DNA from: Acidiluteibacter ferrifornacis
GTDB lineage: Bacteria > Bacteroidota > Bacteroidia > Flavobacteriales_E > Vicingaceae
Direction of reading: 5' to 3'
DNA: 64,000 nt
Assembly: GCF_009909615.1 (NCBI RefSeq)
Contig: NZ_WWNE01000008.1
Coordinates: 1-64,000 of the forward strand
Shown: in pieces, positions 9,572 to 18,208 of the stretch
Layout: every line of letters begins with the position of its first letter
Position numbering within the stretch: position 1 is the first letter of the stretch
Notes under the pieces: model-generated
Told to the model about the DNA's origin: nothing
Seen by the model: only the letters and a program-made list of their open reading frames with translations
Databases searched by the model: none
Program-made: the position numbers and the translations under genes

Positions 9572-10198
9572 TTACCCCAATAACAATCCCAGTCCCAATA
9601 TAGATAATACCCCAACGTTCATCCATTTGGTGTATTGCCAGAATCGATCGCTACGAAGGAATGGGGTTAATTTGGCTGCTAGGAGACAAACTATCCCGAA
9701 GATGAGAATAGCTTGAGTCATAAAAATTCCACCTAGAAAAACCATTTGTGTGGCGACTGTTAAATCACTTTCAGAAAGAATAAACTGGGGGAAGAAAGCG
9801 ATAAAAAATAACGACACTTTGGGATTTAGGACATTCATAAAGAAGCCCACTTTCCAACGTTTCCAAAAGGAAGGGGAAACCTGCTCATTCCCATTCATGC
9901 TTATTGGACTAGAGGTGCTTTTAGCTGCTTGAAAGGCCAAATAGAATAAATAGGCTGCTCCGGCGTATTGAATTCCTTTCATCGCCCATTCGGATTGTGC
10001 TATGACAATGGAAAGTCCAGTAGCGGCTAAAGTAGTATGTACAATCAACCCACTGACTAAACCAATAGCTATGCTGAAACCGATTTTAGCTCCATTGCTC
10101 ACGCTTTGAATTACAACAAATACTAAGTCAGGACCTGGCAACAAGGTGAGGGCAATAGATGCCAAGATAAAACTCCAATAATTGGTTAACAATTCCAA
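9572..10198 (-). CDS. LysE/RhtB-family amino acid exporter (TTG start)
   Basis: This family exports amino acids or homoserine-type compounds through the inner membrane. The 208-residue protein is strongly hydrophobic with about six membrane spans, and the family motif LLPGPD occurs near residue 20. The start is a TTG at 10198. An in-frame stop sits immediately upstream and the next internal ATG lies far inside the protein, so the TTG is the only workable start. The upstream secreted-protein gene ends on the base before it, which suggests co-transcription. Substrate is unknown. Confidence 0.88.
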   Translation of the reverse strand: MELLTNYWSFILASIALTLLPGPDLVFVVIQSVSNGAKIGFSIAIGLVSGLIVHTTLAATGLSIVIAQSEWAMKGIQYAGAAYLFYLAFQAAKSTSSPISMNGNEQVSPSFWKRWKVGFFMNVLNPKVSLFFIAFFPQFILSESDLTVATQMVFLGGIFMTQAILIFGIVCLLAAKLTPFLRSDRFWQYTKWMNVGVLSILGLGLLLG

Positions 10199-10630
10199 TT
10201 AGTCGATCATTGTAGGAGATGGTGCTCGATTGTAGGCTTTTCTTTTCGGCTTAATGCTTTTGACAAACATCACATTGATTAGCTCGTCTTCTACTGTCAC
10301 CATGGTCTTAGAAATTCCATTCGTAATTTTTAAAAACTTGTCGTACTTGGATTTCTTATCCAATGGTTCAAATGTTTTATCTATCATCTGAATTTGGATG
10401 TTGTTGCCATCAATTTTTCCATTGCTTACAGTTACTTTTCCAATGAAGCAGTCCGCAAAAGTTCCTTTTCTTACAGTAATTACAACATCATCATAAGTGC
10501 CATCTTCTACAAAATTAGCACCTCTAGTTTCAAATATCTTTGCATATTCTTGATAGCAATTCGAGTCGTCTTGAGCGTTTAAGCTCATGAAGGTCAATAA
10601 AGTAAATGTTGCGGCTAAGAAAAGTTTCAT
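10199..10630 (-). CDS. Small secreted protein of unknown function
   Basis: I do not recognise this 143-residue protein. It begins with a clear signal peptide (MKLFLAATFTLLTFMSLNAQ) ending in an alanine-glutamine cleavage site typical of Bacteroidota. Two cysteines occur in the mature part, one near its start and one in GTFADCFIG. The mature region alternates short beta-strand-like segments and ends in a basic stretch. It directly abuts the LysE-family gene. It is probably periplasmic. Confidence 0.75.
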   Translation of the reverse strand: MKLFLAATFTLLTFMSLNAQDDSNCYQEYAKIFETRGANFVEDGTYDDVVITVRKGTFADCFIGKVTVSNGKIDGNNIQIQMIDKTFEPLDKKSKYDKFLKITNGISKTMVTVEDELINVMFVKSIKPKRKAYNRAPSPTMID

Positions 10631-10708
10631 GTGTTGGTTGATTTGAAATATTAAGCCGCTAAAATAAAAATACTTTTTCGAAATACCCCGAAGAAGTTCA
10701 GCTTATTC

Positions 10709-10716
10709 TATCTTTG
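10709..10716 (+). promoter_or_regulatory. Bacteroidota -7 promoter element for gmhA
   Basis: TATCTTTG is an exact match to the TAnnTTTG consensus. It lies 22 bases before the gmhA start codon. I see no clear TTG -33 element at the right distance. Confidence 0.6.
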
Positions 10717-10738
10717 TGTAAAAGGAAACGATAGAGCT

Positions 10739-11311
10739 ATGAGTTTACAGACCATCAAAGACAACTTTACGGAGGCGCAAGAAGTATTGAATCAATTTAT
10801 TTCAAACGAATCGAATTTGAAAAAAGTTGATGATGCTGCGACATTAATCGCAGCTGCTTTGAAGGCAGGAAACAAAGTTATTTCGTGTGGTAACGGTGGG
10901 AGCATGTGTGACGCCATGCATTTTGCAGAAGAGTTAAGTGGTCGTTTTAGAAATGATCGACCTGCATTGGCTGCGATCTCTATTTCAGACCCTTCTCACA
11001 TTAGCTGTGTTGGAAACGATTATGGGTATGAATATATCTTTTCTAGATACGTAGAAGGGGTTGGCCAAAAAGGCGATGTGTTGTTAGGGATTAGCACGAG
11101 TGGAACCTCTAAAAATGTGATCAAAGCAATTGAGGCTGCCAAAAGTAAAGGCATGAAAGTTATTGGTTTGACAGGCAAAGATGGCGGTGTTATGGCTGAT
11201 TTATGTGACATCGAAATTAGAGCTCCGCATACTACTTATGCGGATAGAGCTCAAGAAATACACATCAAAGTAATCCACAGTTTAATTCATACCATCGAGC
11301 AGAAAGTTTAG
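10739..11311 (+). CDS. gmhA: Sedoheptulose-7-phosphate (phosphoheptose) isomerase
   Basis: GmhA converts sedoheptulose 7-phosphate to D-glycero-manno-heptose 7-phosphate, the first step toward ADP- or GDP-heptose for LPS and glycans. The 190-residue protein is a single SIS domain with the phosphate-binding stretch [21 protein letters not shown] and the second loop STSGTSKN. A conserved [13 protein letters not shown] segment near the C-terminus carries active-site Glu and His residues. No other heptose gene is nearby. Its last four bases overlap the converging TonB-like gene. Confidence 0.93.
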   Translation: MSLQTIKDNFTEAQEVLNQFISNESNLKKVDDAATLIAAALKAGNKVISCGNGGSMCDAMHFAEELSGRFRNDRPALAAISISDPSHISCVGNDYGYEYIFSRYVEGVGQKGDVLLGISTSGTSKNVIKAIEAAKSKGMKVIGLTGKDGGVMADLCDIEIRAPHTTYADRAQEIHIKVIHSLIHTIEQKV

Positions 11312-12123
11312 TTGCTGGAGTTCGAATTGCCGTCAAACATTTCAAACCCACCTGAGCCGCCTGCATTAAAAAGAAGTCTGAAAGTCATCTTCGTACGGAC
11401 AGCTTTTCCATCTTTTATTCCTGGTTCCCATCTCATCAATTGCAGTAGTCTCAATGTCTCCTCATTACAACCCGCAGGGAGAGCATTTACTAATTTATAG
11501 TTGGAAGACATGCCATAAGGTTCAATTATAAATTCATATTTCACCTCTCCTTTTACTTTTCGCACAATAGCTTCTTGAGGATATTTCATCGCTTTCAATG
11601 CAAATGCATTCATATTGTCTGCTCCAATTAAATTCGGGACAGAATCCAGTTGTTTCACCGTATATATTGTTCCAGATTCATCAACAGGAATACCTTCTGG
11701 ATACGGTAATCCATCATAACCTCTTTTTTTAACTACTTTTTTATAGGTTTTAGGCGAAAACTTGATTCGCAATCCATCCTCCAGTTTTTCATTGACCAAA
11801 CGTGTGTAGTCTACTTTCCAAACAATGTGATGGAAGAGTCGCATGGCTTCTTTATTAAATGCTTCATTGGTAGAAGCACTAATATTTGACTGAACCACTT
11901 CTCCTTCATTATTAATGATGTATCGAATTGTGACCTCTCCCTCCGTTTCGCTTTCGAGCATTGTTTTGGGATAAACAATTTCTTGTTTAATAAAGTCCTC
12001 TAAGTATTCGTTGCCTCCAACTGGAGAGGCTGCAAACCTGGAAGCCGGTAATAATTCAATCTTTTGAGCGAAGCCAATAGTGGATAGCCCTATGATTATT
12101 AGTGCAGTTATAATAAATTTCAT
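11308..12123 (-). CDS. Secreted protein with two TonB C-terminal domains
   Basis: After a signal peptide (residues 1-19, ending GFAQ) this 271-residue protein holds two TonB_C-like domains, about 35-125 and 170-260. Each has the YP...A/ML...EGEV/KGEV pattern and a closing strand before a W ([15 protein letters not shown]). Typical TonB proteins have a membrane anchor and a proline-rich linker; both are missing, so this looks like a free periplasmic protein. The domain may bind peptide or outer-membrane partners, but a role in iron or sugar uptake is not shown. It converges on gmhA with a four-base overlap. Confidence 0.8.
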   Translation of the reverse strand: MKFIITALIIIGLSTIGFAQKIELLPASRFAASPVGGNEYLEDFIKQEIVYPKTMLESETEGEVTIRYIINNEGEVVQSNISASTNEAFNKEAMRLFHHIVWKVDYTRLVNEKLEDGLRIKFSPKTYKKVVKKRGYDGLPYPEGIPVDESGTIYTVKQLDSVPNLIGADNMNAFALKAMKYPQEAIVRKVKGEVKYEFIIEPYGMSSNYKLVNALPAGCNEETLRLLQLMRWEPGIKDGKAVRTKMTFRLLFNAGGSGGFEMFDGNSNSSN

Positions 12124-12189
12124 TTGCTTTCTTTATATGCTAAAGGTAATAAAATTGTTATATTGCTATTTCATTTTGAAGGGTTTAAT

Positions 12190-13728
12190 ATGCTAGTAAA
12201 AACATACGGTAGTGCGGTTCAAGGGGTAGATGCCATTACAATAACAGTTGAGGTAAATGTAGATCAGGGTATTAATTTCTTATTGGTGGGACTTCCTGAT
12301 AGTGCTGTAAAAGAGAGTCAACAGCGAATTGATTCGGCCTTAAGGTGTCACGGATATAAAATTCCTGGGAAAAAGGTTGTGATTAATATGGCACCAGCTG
12401 ATATTAGAAAAGAGGGTTCTGCTTATGACCTGACGATTGGAGTTGGTATCCTAGCAGCTTCCGAACAAATGAAGTCTGATCAAATAAGTGACTTTGTAAT
12501 CATGGGTGAACTTTCATTAGATGGTGGGTTACAATCGATGAAAGGCGCCTTGCCTATTGCCATTCAAGCTAAGAAGGAAGGATTTAGAGGAATTATTTTG
12601 CCGAAACAAAATGCTCGGGAAGCAGCTATCGTTGAAGGCCTAGAAGTCTATGGTGTAGAAAACATTAAAGAAGTAATTGACTTCTTTAATGGTGTTGGAG
12701 AGTTGGAGCGAGTAACTTTAGACATCAAACAAGAATTTTACAAGAATCTAACTTCTATTGAGTTCGATTTTCAAGATGTAAAAGGACAGGAGAATATAAA
12801 GCGTGCCTTAGAGATTGCCGCCGCTGGTGGACATAATGTGATTTTGATTGGTCCACCTGGAGCAGGTAAAACTATGCTGGCAAAACGATTGCCAACCATA
12901 CTTCCTCCACTTTCTTTAAATGAAGCCTTGGAAACCACTAAAATTCATTCGGTGGCTGGTAAAATGGATCATAATGCAAGTTTGATAACTATGCGCCCAT
13001 TTCGATCGCCACACCATACCATTTCTGATGTTGCCTTAGTCGGTGGAGGTGGATTTCCTCAGCCCGGTGAGATTTCTTTGGCTCACAATGGAGTGCTGTT
13101 TTTAGATGAATTGCCTGAATTTAAACGGACGGTTTTAGAAGTGATGCGCCAACCAATGGAGGAACGAAGAGTCACAATTTCTAGAGCACGTTTCACGGTT
13201 GATTATCCAGCAGCGTTTATGCTGATTGCCTCCATGAATCCATGCCCTTGTGGGTATTACAATCACCCCGAAAAGGAATGCATGTGTGCTCCTGGTGTGG
13301 TGCATCGATATTTGAATAAGATTTCAGGACCTTTATTGGATCGTATTGATTTGCATGTAGAAGTGACGCCGGTGCCTTTTAGTAAATTGTCGGAAGCGGC
13401 ACTTTCTGAGAAAAGCCACGAAATTCGAGAAAGGGTTATCAAAGCAAGAGAAATTCAGAATGTGCGCTATGCTGAAAGTGAGAGCATTTATTGTAATGCT
13501 CAGATGGGTTCTAAACAGTTGAGAGAAATTTGTCGAATTGAAAAGGAAGGGCAAGATTTGCTCAAAACAGCAATGGACCGATTGGGATTATCAGCACGTG
13601 CGTATGATCGCATCTTAAAAGTATCGCGCACCATTGCTGATCTGGAAGAGAGTGAAAATATTCAAACGCATCATCTTGCCGAAGCGATTCAATACAGAAG
13701 CTTAGATAGAGAAGGTTGGGCAGGTTAA
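12190..13728 (+). CDS. YifB/ComM-family magnesium chelatase-like ATPase
   Basis: Members resemble ComM, a hexameric helicase that aids branch migration in natural transformation. The 512-residue protein starts with a Lon S5-like domain ([12 protein letters not shown]). An AAA+ domain follows, with Walker A GPPGAGKT, Walker B-like [11 protein letters not shown], and a cysteine cluster [11 protein letters not shown]...CMCAPG that probably binds zinc. A TTG at 12124 would add 22 residues, but the ATG at 12190 matches the family's start. The stop is immediately followed by the end of the converging gene. Competence itself cannot be judged from this window. Confidence 0.92.
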   Translation: MLVKTYGSAVQGVDAITITVEVNVDQGINFLLVGLPDSAVKESQQRIDSALRCHGYKIPGKKVVINMAPADIRKEGSAYDLTIGVGILAASEQMKSDQISDFVIMGELSLDGGLQSMKGALPIAIQAKKEGFRGIILPKQNAREAAIVEGLEVYGVENIKEVIDFFNGVGELERVTLDIKQEFYKNLTSIEFDFQDVKGQENIKRALEIAAAGGHNVILIGPPGAGKTMLAKRLPTILPPLSLNEALETTKIHSVAGKMDHNASLITMRPFRSPHHTISDVALVGGGGFPQPGEISLAHNGVLFLDELPEFKRTVLEVMRQPMEERRVTISRARFTVDYPAAFMLIASMNPCPCGYYNHPEKECMCAPGVVHRYLNKISGPLLDRIDLHVEVTPVPFSKLSEAALSEKSHEIRERVIKAREIQNVRYAESESIYCNAQMGSKQLREICRIEKEGQDLLKTAMDRLGLSARAYDRILKVSRTIADLEESENIQTHHLAEAIQYRSLDREGWAG

Positions 13729-13962
13729 CTATTTCTTGATCAACTTACGGATTAACAAAACCACAAACGCGATCATCGGAACACCATGCATAATGGTATC
13801 CCACCAATCCATGGGTTGCATTCCGTTTGCTCCACCCATTATCCATTTTACTTTTCCAAACAAGTGCGGCTCAGGCGAAAAAGGGGCTAGTCCAATCGCC
13901 AAGCAGGCTATGATAATAAACCATCCACTTTGATTGGTCGTATTGTTTGTGGTATTATTCAT
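13729..13962 (-). CDS. Small two-helix membrane protein, function unknown
   Basis: This 77-residue protein has a polar N-terminus rich in Asn and Thr, a hydrophobic segment at about 14-29, a Trp- and Gly-rich middle (WIMGGANGMQPMDWWD) and a second hydrophobic segment (VPMIAFVVLLI) before a basic tail. I do not recognise a family. Its start lies inside the preceding hydroxylase gene (eight-base overlap), so it is the last gene of the ArsR-headed operon and probably works in the membrane with that enzyme. Confidence 0.75.
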   Translation of the reverse strand: MNNTTNNTTNQSGWFIIIACLAIGLAPFSPEPHLFGKVKWIMGGANGMQPMDWWDTIMHGVPMIAFVVLLIRKLIKK

Positions 13963-14830
13963 CTTTTATGAAAGGATAAATTTCTTGTTTAACAAATGAT
14001 TCAGGAAATTCGTTTTCGTCGTCAAAACCCAATTCAATATCTCTGCCATCATGTGGAATGTAAGCCGTTTTAAATAGGTAGTCCCATATACTTAATGTCA
14101 ACCCAAAATTAACTCCCATTTTTCGATCTTCGGGGAGTTTTTTTGCATGATGCCATATGTGCATTTGAGGGTTGTTAAAGATGTATTTTAATGGACCTAA
14201 ATTCAATTTGAAGTTGCTGTGGTTGAAATGCCCCACCGCCAATGCGAATGCATCTACAATGAAAAATTCTACTAAATTAAATCCTAGCATGGCCAATGGA
14301 ACATATTGAATGAATTTATAAACGATGGTTTCCATCCAGTGAAAACGAAGGTGAGCAGCAAATCCCATTTCTTTTACACTATGGTGTAATTTATGAAACT
14401 GCCACAAAAAAGGGGAGGCATGTAATAAACGATGAACGTTCCATTGAATAAAATCTCGAACGATGAAAAGTATACCTAACTGTGCCCAAATTGCTAGTTC
14501 GTTAATTTTTATGGCTACGATGTTAGTGATTCCAAATAGAGCTAAGAAATCACTAAAAAGAGTTACCAATACATTGGAAACCGAATTGTAAATGATCAAC
14601 GAAAAAATGAAAAAGTTGAAAAACATATAAAATACATCCAACCAAAAGTCTTTTCGGATTAGTTTTTGATTTTTTCGCCAAGGGAAAAATATTTCAAGCA
14701 AATAGAAAAAGATAGACACTGCGATTAACAAATAAAAATAGCTGTGCCAAGAGGGATTAACAATGTCATTGACTAGATAATTCCAATAATCTCCAAAACC
14801 TTTAAGAAATATTTCAATGTATTTACTCAT
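13955..14830 (-). CDS. Sterol desaturase / fatty acid hydroxylase family protein
   Basis: These are di-iron, oxygen-dependent integral membrane enzymes that hydroxylate or desaturate lipids. The 291-residue protein has several hydrophobic helices. The expected histidine boxes are all visible: HRLLH at 133-137, HKLHH at 146-150, HFNH at 201-204 and HIWHH at 224-228. Bacteria rarely make sterols, so the substrate is more likely a fatty acid, carotenoid or other lipid. The gene starts two bases after the rhodanese gene and overlaps the small membrane gene. Confidence 0.9.
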   Translation of the reverse strand: MSKYIEIFLKGFGDYWNYLVNDIVNPSWHSYFYLLIAVSIFFYLLEIFFPWRKNQKLIRKDFWLDVFYMFFNFFIFSLIIYNSVSNVLVTLFSDFLALFGITNIVAIKINELAIWAQLGILFIVRDFIQWNVHRLLHASPFLWQFHKLHHSVKEMGFAAHLRFHWMETIVYKFIQYVPLAMLGFNLVEFFIVDAFALAVGHFNHSNFKLNLGPLKYIFNNPQMHIWHHAKKLPEDRKMGVNFGLTLSIWDYLFKTAYIPHDGRDIELGFDDENEFPESFVKQEIYPFIKDE

Positions 14831-14831
14831 T

Positions 14832-15257
14832 TCATTTTACAATTGGTAATCCTTCTTTATTCCATGCGCCTATGCCACCATCCAAATCGTAAACTGCAGG
14901 AAATCCTTGAGATTTTATAAAATTAGCGGCCCTCGCACTTCGTCCTCCAACGGCACAATAAACCAAAACAGGTTTTGATTTATCCAGTGCAGCGATTTGG
15001 GCTTCAAATTGAGCATCGTTAATATTGATGTTCTTCGCATGCTCTATGTGCCCGCTGTTAAACTCTGTAGGAGTTCTCACATCAATCACTTGAATAGTGG
15101 ATGGGTCATCCATTTTAGAAAGAAAACTGTTGCAGTTAATTACTTCAGAGACTGTTCCTTGCTTTAAGCTTTCTTGCCTTTGTTGTTGTGGCTCTTGTCC
15201 GTTTGAACAGCTTATTAAGCTGATGGAAAGAAATGAGAATAAAATGATTCTTTTCAT
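14832..15257 (-). CDS. Rhodanese-domain lipoprotein
   Basis: Rhodanese domains transfer sulfane sulfur through an active-site cysteine persulfide. The 141-residue precursor has a lipoprotein signal with lipobox LISC (C17). A short Gln-rich linker leads into one rhodanese domain whose active-site loop is CAVGGRS starting at C101. The conserved IDVRTPTEFNSGHI entry motif is at about 58-71. The protein should be anchored in the periplasm-facing leaflet. Its place behind an ArsR repressor recalls sulfide- or persulfide-responsive operons, but that link is inferred. Confidence 0.92.
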   Translation of the reverse strand: MKRIILFSFLSISLISCSNGQEPQQQRQESLKQGTVSEVINCNSFLSKMDDPSTIQVIDVRTPTEFNSGHIEHAKNININDAQFEAQIAALDKSKPVLVYCAVGGRSARAANFIKSQGFPAVYDLDGGIGAWNKEGLPIVK

Positions 15258-15264
15258 ATTTGTT

Positions 15265-15666
15265 TTATTTTTGAAGTTCTTCGGCCGTTTTTTCTACACC
15301 TTTATAGCTAAAAAATAAGTTGGCCCAAATGATTTTTGAAATGGCATAAATGAATGGAGAGAAAAGAATTAGAATTCCTGCAATGACGAAAACGATGGTC
15401 CAATAACTTAAATCTAATCCTAAAATTAATGTGGCTACCCAAACTGTTATCATTACTGCTACTCCAATGGAATAGGCTACATACATAGCTCCAAAATAAA
15501 AGCCAGTTTCCATATGCAGACTACGGTCGCAAACGGGACACCTTTTAAGTACCGGCGACATAGTCGATAAATTGTATGGGTTTTTATCTTCGTAAAATTC
15601 ACCCTCATGACAATGGGGGCATTTTCGATGAAGGATACTATAGGCCTTGGTTCCTTTTTTTATCAT
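15265..15666 (-). CDS. DUF983 family membrane protein with zinc-ribbon-like cysteines
   Basis: The 133-residue protein starts MIKKGTKAYSILHRKCPHC and carries two CPxC pairs (CPHC and CPVC), as a small zinc ribbon would, followed by two hydrophobic helices. This fits the uncharacterised DUF983 family. An open frame begins 33 bases earlier at 15699, but that would overlap the ArsR gene. The ATG at 15666 sits one base after the ArsR stop and gives the expected N-terminus. It is the second gene of the ArsR-headed operon. Confidence 0.85.
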   Translation of the reverse strand: MIKKGTKAYSILHRKCPHCHEGEFYEDKNPYNLSTMSPVLKRCPVCDRSLHMETGFYFGAMYVAYSIGVAVMITVWVATLILGLDLSYWTIVFVIAGILILFSPFIYAISKIIWANLFFSYKGVEKTAEELQK

Positions 15667-15667
15667 T

Positions 15668-15973
15668 TTAAATAAAGTTGCAGTTTTTAATACAGTCAAA
15701 TAATCTAAGAATAGATGGATCTACTAAACTGTAATTAATGTTTCTACCATTTCTTACCGACTTCAGTACACCCTTATCCTTCATTTTTATTAGGTGATGA
15801 GAAATTAATGATTGCTCAAGTCCTGTTAATTCCATTATTTGAGCAACGTTAAGAGCTTCTGAATTATTCATCATTTTTAAAATTTCTAGACGTACAGGAT
15901 GAGCAATAGCTTTTAAAATGTCAGCTATTTTCTCCATTTTTTCGATTGAAATTTCTGTTTCTTTTGATTTCAT
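15668..15973 (-). CDS. ArsR-family winged-helix transcriptional repressor
   Basis: ArsR-type dimers repress their own operon and release DNA on binding metal, sulfide or an oxidant. The 101-residue protein shows the typical KAIAHPVRLEILKMM entry helix, recognition helix around SLISHHLIKMKDKG and a beta-wing SVRNGRNINYSL. Its only cysteines are C94 and C98 (CIKNC) in the last helix. That differs from the ELCVC metal site of classic ArsR and from the paired cysteines of BigR/SqrR. A perfect inverted repeat lies directly upstream (15989-16010). It heads a five-gene operon reaching 13729. Confidence 0.92.
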   Translation of the reverse strand: MKSKETEISIEKMEKIADILKAIAHPVRLEILKMMNNSEALNVAQIMELTGLEQSLISHHLIKMKDKGVLKSVRNGRNINYSLVDPSILRLFDCIKNCNFI

Positions 15974-15988
15974 AATTCTAAATACAAA

Positions 15989-16010
15989 AATATGAAAATA
16001 TGTTCATATT
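15989..16010. promoter_or_regulatory. Probable ArsR operator
   Basis: Eight-base arms AATATGAA and TTCATATT form a perfect inverted repeat with a six-base spacer. It lies 16 bases upstream of the ArsR start codon. The ATATGAAC/GTTCATAT pattern resembles known ArsR-type operators. A further half-site, GTTCATATT, occurs near 16030-16038. Repression of the operon by its own first gene is the likely arrangement. Confidence 0.72.
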
Positions 16011-16170
16011 ACATTTAAGAAAGGTTAAATTAATAGCTAGTTCATATTGATTAGAAAAACATAATCCAATACTAAGATTGAGAATATATAGAGATAAGAT
16101 AATGGGTTGAAATTAGTACACCATAAAATAGAGATTAAGTCTTTAATAAAAATTAATTAAAACTCTAATT
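16011..16170. other. AT-rich intergenic stretch
   Basis: Apart from the extra GTTCATATT half-site near 16030-16038, this AT-rich stretch between the ArsR operator and the next small ORF shows no gene, terminator or strong promoter that I can support. Confidence 0.5.
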
Positions 16171-16299
16171 ATGAATTATTTAATTGAAATATATCAATTG
16201 TTAGTAATCCGATTTTTTCGTAAAAGGTGGGCCGGATTGTTTCATCAGCCAATGAGGCATAAAAAGTCGATGGATAACATTAATCCTCAAGTGGTATGA
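16171..16299 (+). CDS. Putative 42-residue small protein
   Basis: An ATG at 16171 opens 42 codons ending in a TGA that overlaps the ATG of the phosphatase gene (ATGA, four bases). The peptide begins MNYLIEIYQLLVIRFFRKRW: a hydrophobic stretch followed by a basic, aromatic stretch that could sit on or in the membrane. The coupled overlap and position at the head of the operon argue for a real gene or a translated leader. I recognise no family and have no conservation evidence. Confidence 0.5.
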   Translation: MNYLIEIYQLLVIRFFRKRWAGLFHQPMRHKKSMDNINPQVV

Positions 16300-17159
16300 G
16301 TCAATCCAATTTAAAACGTTCTATAGATCTAGTAGTGTTATCAGATATCCACCTCGGAACTCGAGGTTGTCATGCAAAGGAGTTGCTGAAGTATATGAAA
16401 AGCATAGACCCTCAAAAGGTAATTTTGAATGGGGATATAGTGGACATATGGCAATTTAAAAAAAGTTATTTTCCTAAAGCGCATATGCAGGTAATTAAGC
16501 AAATTGCGAACTGGGCTACCAAAGGAGTTAAGGTGTATTATGTAACTGGGAACCACGATGAAATGCTCCGAAAGTTTGTAGGTTTTGAAATGGGAAGCTT
16601 GAAAATTGTCAATAAGGTAGTATTGAAATTGAATGGTAAAAAAGCTTGGTTCTTTCATGGTGATGTATTTGATGTCACGATGCAGCATAGTAAGTGGTTA
16701 GCTAAACTTGGAGCAAATGGATACGATTTGTTGATATTAATCAATCGATTAGTGAATCATATCTCAATGAAATTAGGGAAAGGAAAAATTTCTTTGTCGA
16801 AGCGAATTAAAAATAGCGTAAAAGGAGCGGTGAAATTCATAAATGACTTTGAAACCGTAGCCGCAGATATTGCTATTTCCAATAATTACGATTTTGTGGT
16901 TTGTGGGCACATTCATCAACCAGAAATGAGACTAATCAAAAATGAAGAAGGAGAAGTGTTGTATTTAAACTCTGGAGACTGGATAGAAAATCTAACAGCA
17001 TTGGAGTTCAATAACAAGGCGTGGAGTATCTATAAATATGACGATGCGCATTATACAGACGATCATTTTCAAATAACACCGGATCAGGAATACAATAATA
17101 AAGAGCTGTTTGCTAAGTTGGTGGCAGAATTCAAATTGATGGAATTGACAAAAAGTTAG
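16296..17159 (+). CDS. LpxH-like metallophosphoesterase (UDP-2,3-diacylglucosamine diphosphatase family)
   Basis: The 287-residue protein has the calcineurin-type motifs in order: DIHLG near residue 17, GDIVDIWQ near 46, GNHDE near 83, a single H in FFHGD and the closing GHIHQPE. The DIWQ and HQPE details match the LpxH-related group, which cleaves UDP-2,3-diacylglucosamine in lipid A synthesis. The protein is longer than E. coli LpxH. It may instead act on another lipid-linked sugar, because its neighbours are a glycosyltransferase and a glycosidase. The next gene starts three bases after its stop. Confidence 0.8.
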   Translation: MSQSNLKRSIDLVVLSDIHLGTRGCHAKELLKYMKSIDPQKVILNGDIVDIWQFKKSYFPKAHMQVIKQIANWATKGVKVYYVTGNHDEMLRKFVGFEMGSLKIVNKVVLKLNGKKAWFFHGDVFDVTMQHSKWLAKLGANGYDLLILINRLVNHISMKLGKGKISLSKRIKNSVKGAVKFINDFETVAADIAISNNYDFVVCGHIHQPEMRLIKNEEGEVLYLNSGDWIENLTALEFNNKAWSIYKYDDAHYTDDHFQITPDQEYNNKELFAKLVAEFKLMELTKS

Positions 17160-17162
17160 CAA

Positions 17163-18206
17163 ATGAAAATATTATATGCGATACAAGGAACTGGAAATGG
17201 CCATTTGAGCAGGGCAAAGGAAATTATCCCTTACTTGAAAGAAAAGGGGGAGTTGGACCTTTTAGTGAGTGGAATACAATCTGATATTCCATTGCCTTAT
17301 GAGGTGAAATACGTATTCAAAGGAATGAGTTTTGTTTTCGGGAAAAAGGGAGGAATAGATTACCTAAATACGTACATGAAAAATCATGTAAATCGTTTTA
17401 TTGCTGAAGTCAAGAGTTTACCCATTGAACAATACGATATAATAATAAACGATTTTGAGCCAATTTCAGCTTGGGCTGCGCATTTTAAAAAGAAGTCTTG
17501 TATTAGCTTAAGTAATCAATGTGCGGTATTGTCTCCCAATGCCCCTAAACCTAAAAAAGAAGATACTTTGGGGAAATTCATGTTGAATAATTATGCACCA
17601 ACAACGGCTACTTATGGTTTTCATTTTCAAAGTTATTCGGATAATATTTATACCCCAATTGTTCGTCAAGAAGTCAGAGACTTAAAGGTCTCCAATTTGG
17701 GTCATTATACTGTTTATTTGCCGGCCTATGATGATGAACGAATTATCAAGAAGTTGAAACTAGTTACGGATGTCCAATTTCAAGTTTTCACTAAACACGG
17801 TAAGTCAACTTACCAAAATGAGAATATACATGTTCAGCCCATCAACAATGAGGCGTTTCTAAAAAGTATGGCTTCTTGTACAGGGGTATTGTGTGCAGCA
17901 GGATTTGGAACTCCATCAGAAGCTTTATTTTTAAAAAAGAAATTGATGGTAATTCCGATGAAAGCACAGTATGAGCAACAATGCAATGCTGAGGCCTTAA
18001 AGTTAATGGGAGTGCCCGTTATTAAAGAATTACGGAAAAAACACATTCCCGCTATATTAAAATGGATTATGACAGACGATTTTGTGGAAGTAAATTATCC
18101 GAATCAAACCAAAGAAATAGTCGATTCCATTTTTGAAAATGAATTCTTTAAAAGGGATTCTTACTTGAATTTTATTCAAACGGATCAATTTAAAGTAGGC
18201 GCATAA
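17163..18206 (+). CDS. MurG-like (GT28-type) glycosyltransferase
   Basis: This 347-residue protein begins with the GTGNGHLSRA loop typical of GT-B nucleotide-sugar transferases of the MurG/GT28 kind. Its C-terminal half has the donor-site segment GFGTPSEALFLKKKLMVIP followed by QYEQQCNAEAL, as in UDP-sugar-binding enzymes. No membrane helix is evident. It lies between the LpxH-like phosphatase and a GH1 glycosidase with two- to three-base gaps. The acceptor may be a lipid; the actual sugar and acceptor are unknown. Confidence 0.82.
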   Translation: MKILYAIQGTGNGHLSRAKEIIPYLKEKGELDLLVSGIQSDIPLPYEVKYVFKGMSFVFGKKGGIDYLNTYMKNHVNRFIAEVKSLPIEQYDIIINDFEPISAWAAHFKKKSCISLSNQCAVLSPNAPKPKKEDTLGKFMLNNYAPTTATYGFHFQSYSDNIYTPIVRQEVRDLKVSNLGHYTVYLPAYDDERIIKKLKLVTDVQFQVFTKHGKSTYQNENIHVQPINNEAFLKSMASCTGVLCAAGFGTPSEALFLKKKLMVIPMKAQYEQQCNAEALKLMGVPVIKELRKKHIPAILKWIMTDDFVEVNYPNQTKEIVDSIFENEFFKRDSYLNFIQTDQFKVGA

Positions 18207-18208
18207 TA

